Shown: positions 1-12,302, counted from the stretch's first letter. The stretch is 64,000 nucleotides of DNA from Paragordius varius (GCA_964247055.1 OZ176055.1:3100001-3164000), one strand, 5' to 3'. Numbers and translations are program-made. The notes: generated by a model not told the origin, from the sequence alone.

Positions 1-221
1 TACAACTTTTTCTATAATAATTTAATGCAGCATATTTTTCATAATAACCGAGAAGTTTATTAATTAAGCTAAAAATAGCTCATATAATAACATTTTTAAT
101 CAATTATTAATTAAAAATATATTGAATAAAATTACTATGATTATTTATTTAGAGGTATTTATGCTCAACACCGCGGAAAATTTATAGACTAATCTCAATA
201 ATTTATTCATAACTAATTAGC

Positions 222-2183
222 ATGCATTGCGCTGTAGATGGAGGTCAATTTTTACATAATATATTTTTGAAGGAAACCTACTCAAATAATAATCATAAAA
301 TGGTATATTATCTTAGAAAAGGGTACAATTCTAAAGAAAGTCTAATGATTACATTTTATCCTCTATTCCATAATTTCAATTTTATATTCAATAACCCATT
401 TTACGGCTATTATTGCAAATTGATTTTTGCGTTAGCTATTGTGAGTGTAGTTATTACATCGGTGTTTATAACTTTGCTTATGTTAGTACTAATAATGTAT
501 TGGCCAAAAAATGTGCGTTTAATTGGGTCCACCCCCAGAAATTTACATTGTTTGATAAGACTGGAAAATATTTTAAGTAATTTTCAACACTTCATTGAAA
601 ATTATTTCGCTATCCCTATCCCGGGTAAAAATATGAATTTGCATGAAAGTAACATTATTGTACACGTTGATAATAATCGAGCAACAAATGATTCTCTTTG
701 GTATTATTACGAAAAGCTTAAATTTTCATTAACCAAAATAAAGCTAAAAATTATGTCCACACTGGTACACATGCTTGATATAATTAAAGATCCAAATATA
801 AAAACATACTCCCTGATAGATTTAGTAATTTTGCTCACATTGTATGGGACTAACCTATTCATATTATGGTTAATAAGTTTTCGTACCATTATAGAATGTA
901 TGGCGAACAGTCCAATCGATAAGTTTTACAAACTTGAGTTATTATCTGTGCCATACAAGAGGAGCGACTATAACTCTACAAATCTATCAATTAGTTTAAA
1001 TTTTTTAACGCTCGTCAATGAATCCCTGAATCGTGAATTGGATCTTGTGCATAAGGACATGGGACAATTTACCACACCACCTACTTTTGGGTACCGTAAC
1101 AAAGTCACCCTAGACAAAAATGTTATTAGGATCAAAAATCGATTTAGTAATGATCAACTTTATGTTCCAACTAACGACACTCTAGCTCAAAATACAACTC
1201 ATTCATATGGGAAACATTTTGTCATAGATTGGGAAATGGAAATTTACATAAAGAGTCGAATAAGGAAACGTGCCTTTCACATCTACACATCGTATGGATG
1301 GAATTATTTCTTGGCCAATTGGTATGTCCCCATCTTGTATGGTGCAACTAATTACAGTTTTTGGTTAGTTATCCTTTACTGTATAAATAAACTGAGCGTG
1401 ACTAAATACGATCAAAATTACACTAATATAATGATGATGTTTGACAATGAACGGATTTTCCAATATTTAGTTTTTGGTTTAGCGTTAAGTATCGTATTTT
1501 ATTACCCCTTAACTTACATCTTCATAGAGGTAAAGGTTAGGGCCAGTTTTAATTATTTATTCACATGCATGATTCAATTACTAAACGTATTTCATGAGAA
1601 GGAAGGTGATTTTTTTTATAATTCACGCGTGTCACGTTATTTCGGTAAACGGAGTGAAAAGATATGGTTTTTATATGAATGCTTTCGCGAACTTATAGCT
1701 AAATGTATCCCAATCACTCTCCTAATCTACTTTTTAAGCCATCGGATGTTTGATGCATACCAATTACTTTCAAAATATCGCAATAATATGGTTGTATCAC
1801 CCATTCAACTACAAATTTTTAGCGATATCGCTTCCCAAAAACGGTTGGCTAAACCGGTACTACGGAAATTTACAAAAGACAACGGTGAACGTACACCCAA
1901 AAGTATGCAGGATACCATAATTATGAATAGTAAATTTTATCAACCTACACGATTGCTTTATCGATGTTACCTCACACAAGGGATAACAAGCCTTATATTT
2001 ATCTTCGCAACGGTTGTACCCGCAACTATTATTCAAATCACTTTCGTGAAATGGATTGAAAATTGGACCTCCGAAAGAGCCAAATTTTTACCCTTTATTA
2101 GTCATTTACTTATTGTGATTTTTACGTATCTGCCTCTGACATACTTAATTATAGTTTTTATCATACTTTTTATTTATCATTAG
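222..2183 (+). CDS. Single-exon multi-pass membrane protein, copy 1 (distant STRA6-like resemblance)
   Basis: Open frame of 653 codons without introns. Hydrophobic segments lie near residues 65-92, 200-225, 370-395, 415-437, 500-520, 585-610 and 625-650. The loop between the second and third segments (about 225-365) is rich in N-x-S/T sites, so it is probably extracellular; the loop after the first is long and basic. It is clearly paralogous to the gene at 8207-10123. Shared motifs include FTTPPTFG, NYSFWLVI and SIVFYYPLTYIF. Both proteins start with M-x-C and share HNI-x-LK near the N-terminus, which supports this ATG. A WP pair just after the first membrane segment, the YYPL motif and the layout after it recall the retinol transporter STRA6. 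The long loops and early C-terminus do not fit well, so the family is only a suggestion. It lies 140 bp from the last visible SLC5 exon, on the opposite strand. Confidence 0.8.
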   Translation: MHCAVDGGQFLHNIFLKETYSNNNHKMVYYLRKGYNSKESLMITFYPLFHNFNFIFNNPFYGYYCKLIFALAIVSVVITSVFITLLMLVLIMYWPKNVRLIGSTPRNLHCLIRLENILSNFQHFIENYFAIPIPGKNMNLHESNIIVHVDNNRATNDSLWYYYEKLKFSLTKIKLKIMSTLVHMLDIIKDPNIKTYSLIDLVILLTLYGTNLFILWLISFRTIIECMANSPIDKFYKLELLSVPYKRSDYNSTNLSISLNFLTLVNESLNRELDLVHKDMGQFTTPPTFGYRNKVTLDKNVIRIKNRFSNDQLYVPTNDTLAQNTTHSYGKHFVIDWEMEIYIKSRIRKRAFHIYTSYGWNYFLANWYVPILYGATNYSFWLVILYCINKLSVTKYDQNYTNIMMMFDNERIFQYLVFGLALSIVFYYPLTYIFIEVKVRASFNYLFTCMIQLLNVFHEKEGDFFYNSRVSRYFGKRSEKIWFLYECFRELIAKCIPITLLIYFLSHRMFDAYQLLSKYRNNMVVSPIQLQIFSDIASQKRLAKPVLRKFTKDNGERTPKSMQDTIIMNSKFYQPTRLLYRCYLTQGITSLIFIFATVVPATIIQITFVKWIENWTSERAKFLPFISHLLIVIFTYLPLTYLIIVFIILFIYH

Positions 2184-2323
2184 GTTATTAACATGACCAT
2201 TTTTAAAAGCTACCAAAGGAATTTTTTTAGATTGATTAGAATTCAAATAAATGACTTATAATAACTTACACGATTAAATTTACATTTCATGAAATGGTAT
2301 ATAAGTTAAATTAGAAGAAATAC

Positions 2324-5278
2324 CATTGAGATTTTTTAAGTGAAGGACAGGTTAAACAACGTTGAACTTTGGTTTGATTTACGGCATAAACGGAAAGCCA
2401 TGTGAAAAAACCTCCTATTAACAGCGACCAAAACGTGTGCCGCACAAACGGGTCAAAATTGAAACTAAAAAATATATTTGCATAAAAAAATTTAAAAAAA
2501 TAATGATATATATAAATAATTTTTGTGAATTCATAATTATAGATCATAATACTTTATTATATGCCGTTGTTCGGCTTTATCTAAAAAATGGGAGTTAAGC
2601 GCCATATAAGCGAATAAACGCAAAAACGCGCAAAACAACTGCTTTTTAAATTCTGCTCAGAATTGGAGTATAAAATTTTATTTTGGAATAAAAAAAAGTA
2701 ACATTTAAAAATTATATCTAAAAGTTTATGCGGTTCCAGTAAAAGAGTTTGAGCTAAATGAAAAATGTTGGTCAAAAAACATTTTGTTAAATATCGATTT
2801 TTTTGTGCATAAAATCGCGAATTACCAATCTTTGTAACAAAAGTTAAATTAAAATGTATGAATATAAATATATATGTGAATATGCCGTCAAATTTTTTAG
2901 TATATCCCCAAGAACAGTTAGATTTAAACAAAGACGTAGTTTGCATTTCTGGCGCCCGGTGCATGCATAATAATACCCCCTCCATGTAAGCCCTCACATT
3001 TAAAAAATTAATCAAATTCAAACCGTGGACAAAATCACTTATAAATGGGTGATTTTTTATGTATTATTTAATAAATAACTTTTAAATATTTTTTTAAATG
3101 AAAAAATATAAAATCCGGCACCCCTTAAACTATGGCGTCTAGTGCATAACCCCCCCCCCCCCCCCCCCAGTTACGCCTCTCTCTTTAATTAAACATTTTC
3201 AAGCTATTTGTCAGTTTTAGGAATTATGAAATATAGTAAATATGTTGTTAATTAGTTCTTTATAAATTTTGGTTAGATTTCTTAGTTGGGCTGTAAACCC
3301 TAATTTATATCGATTTATTTAAATCTATCATCGACACCGCTTGAAAAAATTGTTTTTCACTATTTTAAATTAAATATTTTTTATACTCGATGTTTTGAAT
3401 TCGCCCTCCATCCCAACTACGTTGCCAAATTGTATGAATTCCTCCACCAACAATAACACCTCTAACGGCAACTAAGATAGCGCCACTTACCATAACGATG
3501 ATTTGAAAAGCATCGGTCCACATCACAGCTTTAATTCCCCCCTGTAACATAAAAAACCTTAAGTTTTGCCTTATGTTAAAAAATTTTAAACAAAATAATT
3601 TATTAATTAATATGGCTTAAATATCTAAATCACATACTATTGAGGTATAAAATGTACAAACTAGCCCAGTCGTTAAGATTGATCCCATAATTGATATTCC
3701 GGTGACTGTTAAAATGGATACATTATAATATTGAAACAATTCGGTTATACTGTATATGATGTTATTCAATGGTCAAATTATTTCAAAATAAAAATTATAA
3801 ATATATACCTTGAGCTAAGGCAAGACAGGGAGCATACAAAACAATGCCCAAATATATTACCTAAAATTAAAATAATAATAAATTTATTTCTTCATAAAAA
3901 ATAATTTTAGTTTTTTTTGCACCAATATATTTTCACAAAAATTATATAATTAATTACCATTTGTAATGTAAATGTAATAGCACCAGCGATTCGGATTGAT
4001 CGATGAAAACGTTTTTCCAAATACTAAAAAATAAAATCCATTCATAAATTTACTGTATAAATTTGCAATGCAAAACATTTTACAACTATAATTTATTTCC
4101 ACTATATTATGGAAAAATAATTAAATTTAAATTTATTCCGTTTTATCAACTATTTGATTAAAACCCTGCGATTGTAAAGCATGAATTTAATCTTGAATCT
4201 ATTTACTTTGTTCTTTTACAGAAATAAGTTATATGCTGTTGTATTATAGTCTGTAGTCATATTAATTTAAGTCCTTGCCTTATATGAAAATACTACTGTT
4301 TAAACCTTACATTAGATATAATTAAACTATGGTTGTGGATTTTAATAGTATAACGATTACAAAACCATAAAATTTATCATTTTAATTTAATAAAGTTAGT
4401 TGCCTACTTAGGCAGTATTTTTTTGCTAAATATTTATATATATATATATATATATATGCGTTCATTATCGATTTATATAAAATAGTAATTGACTTTAAGA
4501 TCCATCCCATTTGTTATTTATCAATACCTAAATAAATTTATATTCTCATAAGACTCACTCATAAAGTATTTATTTTTTATTATCTCCTTTTTAGGGTAAA
4601 AAATATATTTTTTTATAATAAAGTGGATTTTGCAAATTAAAAATTATTTTAATGTAAATAACAAAAATTTTATTAATAATTGTTTGAATTCTTGTAAAAA
4701 TTTTTAAATTGAACCATATCTAAAATTGATACATGGTAGTATCTTATTTAATGGATAATAAAACAAAAGGAGTACGATAAAATAATAATTGAAACAAACT
4801 ATTTAAAATCCATGGAAAAAGATACTACCATGTACCGAAAAAAATTTGGATATATATAAAATTTACAAGAATTCAAATTGTATTTTACATACAATTTGGT
4901 TTTTGCTATTACCTCATTGGTAGAGGTGAGCTTCAAGTTATAAAAAACCGGGAGATAAAAATAATTGGCCACTCCAATAACCAAGCCATAAGCCAATATT
5001 ATGTTCCAGTATTGCGTCCCATGTTGATAAATTTCAGGTCCGGTCCCAATGACCGTTATAGCGGAAATAAAGGAAGCTATCAGCGAAGCACCAACCGGAA
5101 AAACACCCATATTTTTGTTTCCCATCAAAAATTCTCTGGCAGTTTTCTGTTTTCCGCCCGTACATGCATAAATTGATCCAATAATTAAGGATGCCAGGAG
5201 TGATACACCAAACAAAGCATAATCAAGCGTAGAAAATAAATTGTTGGCTTTTAAGCCATTGGTTTTGGCATCAAACAT
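2324..5278 (-). CDS. SLC5 sodium-coupled monocarboxylate/multivitamin transporter, 5' six exons only
   Basis: Six exons join in phase: 5278-4913, 4023-3958, 3860-3809, 3705-3638, 3541-3387 and 2464-2324, giving 282 residues. The protein follows the SLC5A6/A8/A12 branch closely: [17 protein letters not shown] (TM1), the motif [16 protein letters not shown], then [40 protein letters not shown] and [15 protein letters not shown]. Such transporters take up short monocarboxylates or biotin/pantothenate with sodium at the plasma membrane. Family members are about 600 residues long, so roughly the C-terminal half is missing. The last exon ends in a proper donor (phase 2), and no matching exon occurs between it and position 1, where an antisense gene lies instead. 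Either the intron continues beyond the window or the gene is cut short. All splice sites are GT-AG; introns are 889, 97, 103, 96 and 922 nt. Confidence 0.88.
3116..3185. repeat. Degraded DNA-transposon end with a 19-C run, in SLC5 intron 5
   Basis: The stretch GGCACCCC...GTGCATAAC-C(19)-AGTTACGCCTCT resembles the common transposon terminus that reads AGAGGCGTAACT on the other strand, with a C-run at 3150-3168. A second GGCGCCCGGTGCATGCATAA motif followed by ACCCCC sits at 2951-2985. The opposite end was not located, so the element is either truncated or has diverged beyond recognition. Confidence 0.35.
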
Positions 5279-5893
5279 GATATAAATTTATGTGCTATAA
5301 AGAATTATATTTGATGAATAATAGCGGATAATTTTTTTAATTCGAGAAAATACAAAGTATATATATAAAGTAAAATGTACGAATAAGGATATGTAAAATA
5401 AAAGAGCAAATGGTTAAAATCTACAATCAAGTTTATCGGATTAATGAAAAAACTAGTTTTAATTTTGTAATCTTTAGTCAGTATATTTACAATTGGCAAC
5501 ATCCCTATTTCTTTTTGTGAAATAAATATGTATATATATATATATATATATATTATAACATTTTTTATCTTTAAATATATATAAATAATATGGTATATTT
5601 TATTTTATAATTAATCCTCTCTTTGGTCAAGCATAAATAATGCTAAAAAAGGGGGAGGATGGATAGTTAATTGATTATATACATTTCAATAATTTATATA
5701 TAAATATATATGTTATCTTTAATTTTGTGATAAAGTTAAACATTTCATTATACTTTTGTTGCTTTTTTATAAACGTTTTCACGTTGGGGTGTCTATTGTC
5801 CCAAAGTTTATATTAAATATTTTGCTAAAATATGATAAGCACCATTCTTTATATATGTAAGAAATAATAAATTAAATTACGTATCTTTTATAG
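5279..5893. other. SLC5 5' flank, no gene seen
   Basis: A+T-rich sequence upstream of the SLC5 start codon. It holds a (TA)n tract around 5529-5552 and no frame with recognisable protein similarity. The SLC5 promoter should be here, but no motif can be supported. Confidence 0.4.
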
Positions 5894-6126
5894 CAGGCGT
5901 GTCAAACAGTCCGTGTGGCTCGAGACAAATTTGTAAATCTATAATTTGAAAAAATCTACTTATAAAATCTTAGAAGAATTTATACAAGAACTCCATTAAA
6001 TTGTCAACGAACTAGAAAAAAAGGTTATGTTCCGTTTGAATTTTACATTCCTGTGCCGAACATCTTATTTAATGCTCATATATATTTTGGATTCGGCCCG
6101 CAAAGCCATTTGGTTGTCCACCTCTG
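5894..6126. mobile_element. hAT-type MITE, copy 1 (about 233 bp)
   Basis: Starts CAGGCGTGTCAAAC and ends GGTTGTCCACCTCTG, imperfect inverted termini typical of hAT elements (CAGGGGTGTCCAAAC type). The flanks ttttatag and ttttagtc are an imperfect 8-bp duplication. The interior shares CAACGAACTAGAAA, a TTTTACA block and GAAGCCATTT-type sequence with the element at 57581-57837. It is too small to encode a transposase. Confidence 0.6.
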
Positions 6127-6590
6127 TTTTAGTCTAAAATATAGACTTAAACCATTTAAAAAATATAGCTGTTTAAAATCATAATCCAAAAAGTTTGAGA
6201 TGCGGACGGCTAAAATTTGGGTATTTCAAAAAGTAATGTACTTTATAGGGTACTTTATACCGCAGGATCATTTATTTAAATATCTTATATGGGCTTATGT
6301 TAAAATAATGCTTTCTTTATCCTTTTAGGCGCATGATACAATTTTTTTTAATAGATTTGTGAAAAAACCTTATCTCAAACTTTTCGTCGCCATTTTTTAA
6401 TTTTATTAAATCACTAGCGTAGAGGAAGTCCTTCGGACTTCTGGGGGGGCTATTTGAAATAAGGGATAATAAAATGATCCACATATGTGGATTACTTCGA
6501 AACATTTTTTAAATATGATTTTATAGGAATTTTAAAACGGTGCATTCATACTAATATATTGTTTACTTGGGGGAAAAATACAATCATTAA

Positions 6591-7490
6591 CAGGCAATAC
6601 GAAAAATCTTTCTCGAATTTTTACAGTCTCATACCGTGGGCAAAAAGATACAATCAAAAAATTAGTTTTGTGGACTTTGTTTTTTTTTGAAAAAAATGGA
6701 ATTACGGGGGTAGCGGGTAAAAAGAGGGCCTAAATCAAAAAAGTGAGTCGACTATGTTCAGCGCGATTAAAAATAAGTAAACAAAAATCATATTTGAAAT
6801 TGAATGCAACACGTTCTCCAAAAGATTGACTTAACCCATTTTTCACACGGGGCGGGCCCAAACTGGGGACCTAATTCCAAAAAAGGGCGAAGCTATTGTC
6901 GGGGCATTCATTAATCATTATATTTTTTCGATATTTGGATTTGATTGCGTTCATCGGTTTTCCGGAAACAGATCACAAAGTTACATGAGAAATCAGTTTT
7001 TAGTAGGTAGCTCCTTACCCAACAGCTATCATCCAAGAAGCGCTTGACTAAAATTTTTGCCTTTTAACAGGGAATACGTGGAATCCATATTGAATTTTTA
7101 CGGTCTCATACCTAGGGCGAAAAATAGATTAAAATTTTTTGTGGACTTTGTTTTTTGAAAAAGGTGGCATTTTACGGGGGGACCGGGTAAAAAGAGGGCC
7201 TAAATCAAAAAAGGGAGACGACTATGTTCGGCGCAATCGAAAATAAGTAAATAAAAATTATATTTTAAATTGAATGGTCCAACACGTTCTTCGGAAAATT
7301 GTCTCAAAGACCTTATTTTTGTGGACTTCTGTTTTCAAAACAAACCCGTTTTTCACACGGGGTAAGCCCGAACTGGGGGCCTATTTCAAAAAAAGGGCGA
7401 AGCTATTGTCGGGGCATTCATTAATGATTATATTTTTTTAATGTTTGGATTTGAATGGGTCTACCGGTTTTCCTGTACCAGATCACAAAA
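6591..7490. repeat. Diverged tandem duplication, period about 478 bp
   Basis: Two direct copies, 6591-6984 and 7069-7490, run in the same order: CAGG(C/G)AATACG, TTTTTAC(A/G)GTCTCATACC, TTTGTGGACTTTGTTTTTT, GGGTAAAAAGAGGGCCTAAA, TTTTTCACACGGGG and GGGCGAAGCTATTGTCGGGG, ending with CAGATCACAAA. The second copy carries about 40 extra bases near 7310. No frame stays open across both. It is more G+C-rich than its surroundings, which suggests a mobile or imported origin, but no family was recognised. Confidence 0.75.
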
Positions 7491-8206
7491 CCGTCATTTT
7501 CCATTTTTATAATATATAGATGAATAATATAACAGGCAAATAGAAGTATATTATGGTTAAAAAATAAAAATAATTTACTTGAAAAGTTTTTAAATTACAA
7601 TTTACCAGCAAATATATATTGGTGTATAAATATCTGCTGTTCGTGTTTTGGAATAATTTGAATTTTATATAATAGTAAAAATCTGTATAATTTATCAGCT
7701 TTTTATTCAATACAGGAGAGGGTTTGATAATTAAATTTTACCAAAACAACTTACCAAACAGTACTTTGTTGAGTAATTTTAGCTATGAGATAGATACAAA
7801 ATATTATCACGCAGAAGCAAATGGAAATGTAATGAAGTGTTAATGGTCATTCAAACTTTTAATTTGAGAACCCAAATTTTTATATTATATTTTATGTACA
7901 ATTCATAAATCCAAAAACGCTTATTTTATTAAAATATCTTTCAATATGGACGCCATTAGAAACTGTAAAATAATGTCACCTTTTATAAATATATTTAATT
8001 TTAGACCCTAAAAATCCTACTTATGGATAAAAGAATCTAAAAATAGGAACTGAATATTATTTAACCTCAATAAAACGTTAATTAAAAGTTAATTAATTAG
8101 TATTAAATGGCATAAAAATGTAATAAAAATTCTAATAATTCATTTTCTTATTACCACAAATTTTGGAATTTTTAAAAATATTCATTTAAAAAAAATACTC
8201 GGCGAT

Positions 8207-10123
8207 ATGGATTGCACTCTTAAAGATGGCAATATAATTCATAACATACATTTGAAGGCAAAGGCCCTTAAACTAAGTGATATAATTAAATATCACCAAT
8301 ATGAAAATCCTCCATACATTTCGTTTCATAGATTTGAACAAAAATTCTTTTTTGTGTTCAATGAAAGCTTTCAAATTAGATATTGCAAATGGATCCCAAC
8401 CTTAGCCATATTCAGTTTCATTGTCTCCTTTTTGCTGGGTATATCGACCGGATTTGCTTTGTTAGAGTATTGGCCTAGTAATAGATGTATCACATTCCTC
8501 AAAAAACGTATATCTTGGATCAAATTTATACAGTATATTAAACGGATAGATAGACGCATTCATTCCATACATCTCATGCCTGGTGATGAGTTCGGGAAAG
8601 ATAAGGGCTCAAACATAGAGTCGGGCAGTAGATTTAGCTATGCACAAGTTAAAAGTGGAAATAACTTTAATAAATACATCATATCTGAAAGAAAAAAATT
8701 GGGCTTAAACTTACTGAGAGCGGTAAAACGTTTACTCAACGCCTATAAAGATCCAAATACAAAGACATTTTCATTGGCAGATCTCTTAATTCTTAATATT
8801 CTTTCGGTTATAAACCTATTTATTATTGTATTAATTGGTATACGCACCACTGTAGAGTGTTTAGGTAATGATCCAATATACAATATGTACCGATTAGAAT
8901 TACTGAATATTCCCAATTCTTATGTTGGTAAAAAACCTTTAGCTAAAAACAGAAAGGGTGAAATGTTTATTCTGAATCAAATAAATCAAACTTTGTATGA
9001 GCAAATAAACTATGTTAAACAAGATTTTATGGAGTTTACCACACCCCCAACCTTTGGTTCCCGCGCCAAATTCCCTATGTCAATATTTACAATGAAGACT
9101 AAAAATCGATTTAACGATGAACAACGTTTTGAACCACAAAATACTTTGCATATACATAATTTGATCCAAAATTCAAGTCGGAAACATTATATCCTTGATT
9201 GGCAACTTGATATCTATAGTAAAGGACGTGTAAAACATAACGCCTTCCGCACATACACATCGCACAAATGGAATTATTTTATATCCTATTGGTATGTTCC
9301 ACTTTTGTATGGTTCAGTTAATTACAGTTTTTGGCTAGTTATCATGTATTGCATTAATCGGCTTTTGCTAACTGCTAGTTTACAAAATTATGCCATAATT
9401 TTTAATACACATAATACCATCCAATATCTCACGTTTGGTGTTATTTTATCGATCGTTTTTTATTATCCATTAACCTATATATTTAAGATGGTCGTTATCA
9501 AGGGGAGTTTCAATTACCTATTTAGCTGTATAATGAGTTCACTTGATTTGGTTAACATGGTTGAGGGTGATATCATTTATTACTCTCGAGTTACGAGGGA
9601 TCTAGGGTCACGATACGATAATTTTTGGCTTATTTATGATGGTATTCGGGAAACAATAGCTAAACTCATACCCACATCAATCCTCGTTTATCTGATTTGT
9701 TTAAAAATGTTGGATGAATATCGGTATCGGCTAAGATTTTGCAATAGTATACCCTTATCTCCAATCTATCTTCAAATGATGACTACAGAGACACCGGAAG
9801 AATGTTCCAGAAACAAAAAAAAATTTTTAACACCACAAATAATAAACTGTTTGCCAAGGTGCCCGAAAGAAATTTTGTTAAACAGCAAATTTTATCAAAC
9901 GAAACAAACGCACTACCGATGTTATATGATAAAATCGGTTACAACTCTCGTATTTGTGTTGACAATAATCTTGCCCATGACTATCATACAAGTTACGACA
10001 GTGCGCTGGGATACGTATTGGACTTTTGAAAAAGCTAGATATTTACCATTCATAAACAATGTGCTTATAATTATTTTCACCTATCTACCAATGACTACTA
10101 TATTTCTAATTTTTATTACTTAA
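8207..10123 (+). CDS. Single-exon multi-pass membrane protein, copy 2 (distant STRA6-like resemblance)
   Basis: Open frame of 638 codons, intronless and paralogous along its whole length to the gene at 222-2183 (very roughly half the residues identical by eye). Conserved blocks: FTTPPTFGSRAK, KNRFNDEQ, a YWYVPLLYG segment, NYSFWLVIMYCINR, SIVFYYPLTYIF, a GSFNYLF block and FTYLPMT near the end. The order of membrane segments matches copy 1, with segments near residues 60-85, 195-220, 355-380, 400-422, 485-505, 570-595 and 610-635. A WP pair follows the first segment. Both copies end at nearly the same aligned position, so the C-terminus looks real. Function is unknown; a STRA6-related receptor or transporter is one possibility. 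It starts 2.9 kb upstream of the SLC5 start codon on the other strand. Confidence 0.8.
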   Translation: MDCTLKDGNIIHNIHLKAKALKLSDIIKYHQYENPPYISFHRFEQKFFFVFNESFQIRYCKWIPTLAIFSFIVSFLLGISTGFALLEYWPSNRCITFLKKRISWIKFIQYIKRIDRRIHSIHLMPGDEFGKDKGSNIESGSRFSYAQVKSGNNFNKYIISERKKLGLNLLRAVKRLLNAYKDPNTKTFSLADLLILNILSVINLFIIVLIGIRTTVECLGNDPIYNMYRLELLNIPNSYVGKKPLAKNRKGEMFILNQINQTLYEQINYVKQDFMEFTTPPTFGSRAKFPMSIFTMKTKNRFNDEQRFEPQNTLHIHNLIQNSSRKHYILDWQLDIYSKGRVKHNAFRTYTSHKWNYFISYWYVPLLYGSVNYSFWLVIMYCINRLLLTASLQNYAIIFNTHNTIQYLTFGVILSIVFYYPLTYIFKMVVIKGSFNYLFSCIMSSLDLVNMVEGDIIYYSRVTRDLGSRYDNFWLIYDGIRETIAKLIPTSILVYLICLKMLDEYRYRLRFCNSIPLSPIYLQMMTTETPEECSRNKKKFLTPQIINCLPRCPKEILLNSKFYQTKQTHYRCYMIKSVTTLVFVLTIILPMTIIQVTTVRWDTYWTFEKARYLPFINNVLIIIFTYLPMTTIFLIFIT

Positions 10124-12302
10124 CTGTATTCATAAAGATCAAAAATAAATGACGACACTGAATTCCTGTAATAATTGTTTTGATAATAAAACTTTTACAT
10201 CATTCAAACATAAAAATGAATTTGAATATTTTTGGATTATGATATTGATAAGCTTCTGTATCATAAAAATTTAGGGATCATGTTGCATATATGGGAATCA
10301 AACCGAAAAAACTGATTTTAAGGAGTCAGCTGTTTTAGATAAATTTTTAATATAAACAGTTGTTATAAATTGGCTAAAATTTTGAATCATGTGCTTCGAT
10401 AAGTTTTGATATTTAATAAGTGAAGCGTCTGAGATGCAATTTAAAACAAATAAAAGTATTTAGCGGGGTTTTAATTATTAAATTTCCCAATATGTAGAAA
10501 CGCTTAGTTTTAATTAACTTAATGTGAAAAAGATATTTGATTAACCTCTTATGTTTTAATTGGACATATAAAATTGAATCAAGTTTATTACAATATGATG
10601 AAAATAAACGTTAAGTGGAAAATATGTATAATTGGAAGAAAATATATTAAGTTTCTCCACCTAAGGTGTGGAACGGAATGTTAGAATGACATTGCATTTA
10701 AAGCTGGGCCTATTTTCATACATTCAATTTAGCCAGATTTTCCCGATACCTCCACACCCAATTTTATTAATTCAAAATGTATCATTTGTGAAATTCATGA
10801 TCAACTGTTGAAAATATTTAAATTTACAAAAACACAAGCTTTAAATTAATATTTCACTGATTAACCAAGATTTAGTTCGATTTAAAAGCAAAAATTTTAT
10901 AAAGAAAATTGTCAAAACACCCGACTATATTTTTCTCAAATGCAGTAAATTTATAATCTTATGCTAAAATAACTCCATTCCCAAAATTTGGCACACTATA
11001 TCTATAATATGTAATATTGGATGATACTTGTTGCAACATTATAAATATTTATATGCGCGACGCATAGAATTTTAACTGGCATAAAAAATAAAGTTGTCGC
11101 AAAAATTATAAGCACCTATCTATATCAAATCTCATGGTAGAAAAAATGGTTTCTTCTCCTAAAATCGTTAATAAATTCTGAAAATGTATTTTACGTTGGA
11201 AAAAAAACAATGTGACGATAAATACAAAAACATGGCTAAGTCGTTCGTCCCTGTTTTTCGGATTTTTAGTTATCACTATTTTCTATATTTTAATATTATC
11301 AAAAAATACTAAAATTTAAGTTATTTAGCATATGTATCCAAAAATACGTTAGTTTTTTCATCTATTCACTGAAAAAGCATCTTTATATTATCAACTAAGC
11401 ACTATGATTTGCATTGATAATAATTAATATTGGATTATTTTTTATGTTGATGAAACAAACGCTTGTTACTCATGTTTCATTTTTAGGAAATTTTCTGTAG
11501 AAGGATACAAAATAGTATTTTTGTAAAAATGGTACTCTTAGATTTCGTAAATAGCACACCTAGTTTTTAAAAATGCCACAAGGCTTATTTCAAATATTTA
11601 TTTACATATCACAATTCATTCACAATTGGAAAACTTATTAGATGATATTGAAAAAAAGTGTGTGATTGAGCCAACATATTAAAATTATGTTGTAATTATG
11701 CATATAAAATACATTGGTGACAAAATATATTTGGATTGTTCCGCTAGATACAATAATATTCATACATAAAAATAAGATTAATGAGAAGCTCTATCAAAAC
11801 ATACGATATATTTTGTGTAAATTAAATCAAATCGATTGTAAAATACACATTGATAAAGTAAATATAGTGGCGTACAGAGTGTATATATTCAATTTGTTTG
11901 CAATAAAATTAAAAGTTGAAACATAAAAAAAACATATTTAATTGGACAATTGGTATTTTTACACCATACGCTACTGATATATATGGTAAAAATTATACAT
12001 AAAAGCATAGCCAAATAAAAACAATGATTATAAAAACTGTAAAAACTAAAATAAAAATGTTTTTAATAAAGATAGCCATACCGTTTAAAAACCTCGTTTT
12101 TTTATTTGACCTTTATCATTACGATTCCAAGATATATAATAGAATGTATTTAAATATCTGATTTTGCAACTTAGCGATAAGTAAAATATTAAAACCAAGG
12201 TGTAAAAATGTATGACTGTCTTCATTAATCATTATTTTGTTTTTTGTGATTTGTTTTTATAATTAAAAAATAACTATTTTTTCCATATTAAGATAAAAAC
12301 CA
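10124..12302. other. Intergenic, no gene seen
   Basis: About 2.2 kb of A+T-rich sequence between the second membrane gene and the 3' end of TOMM40. Short open frames such as 11714-11926 have only low-complexity composition and no partner exon. TOMM40 transcription should end here. Confidence 0.5.

Noticed and set aside
707-889. 60-codon minus-strand frame
   Set aside because: Antisense shadow within the 653-codon membrane-protein gene.
2581-3021. 146-codon minus-strand frame in SLC5 intron 5
   Set aside because: It lies between two SLC5 exons that join in phase without it, and it overlaps transposon-end-like sequence.
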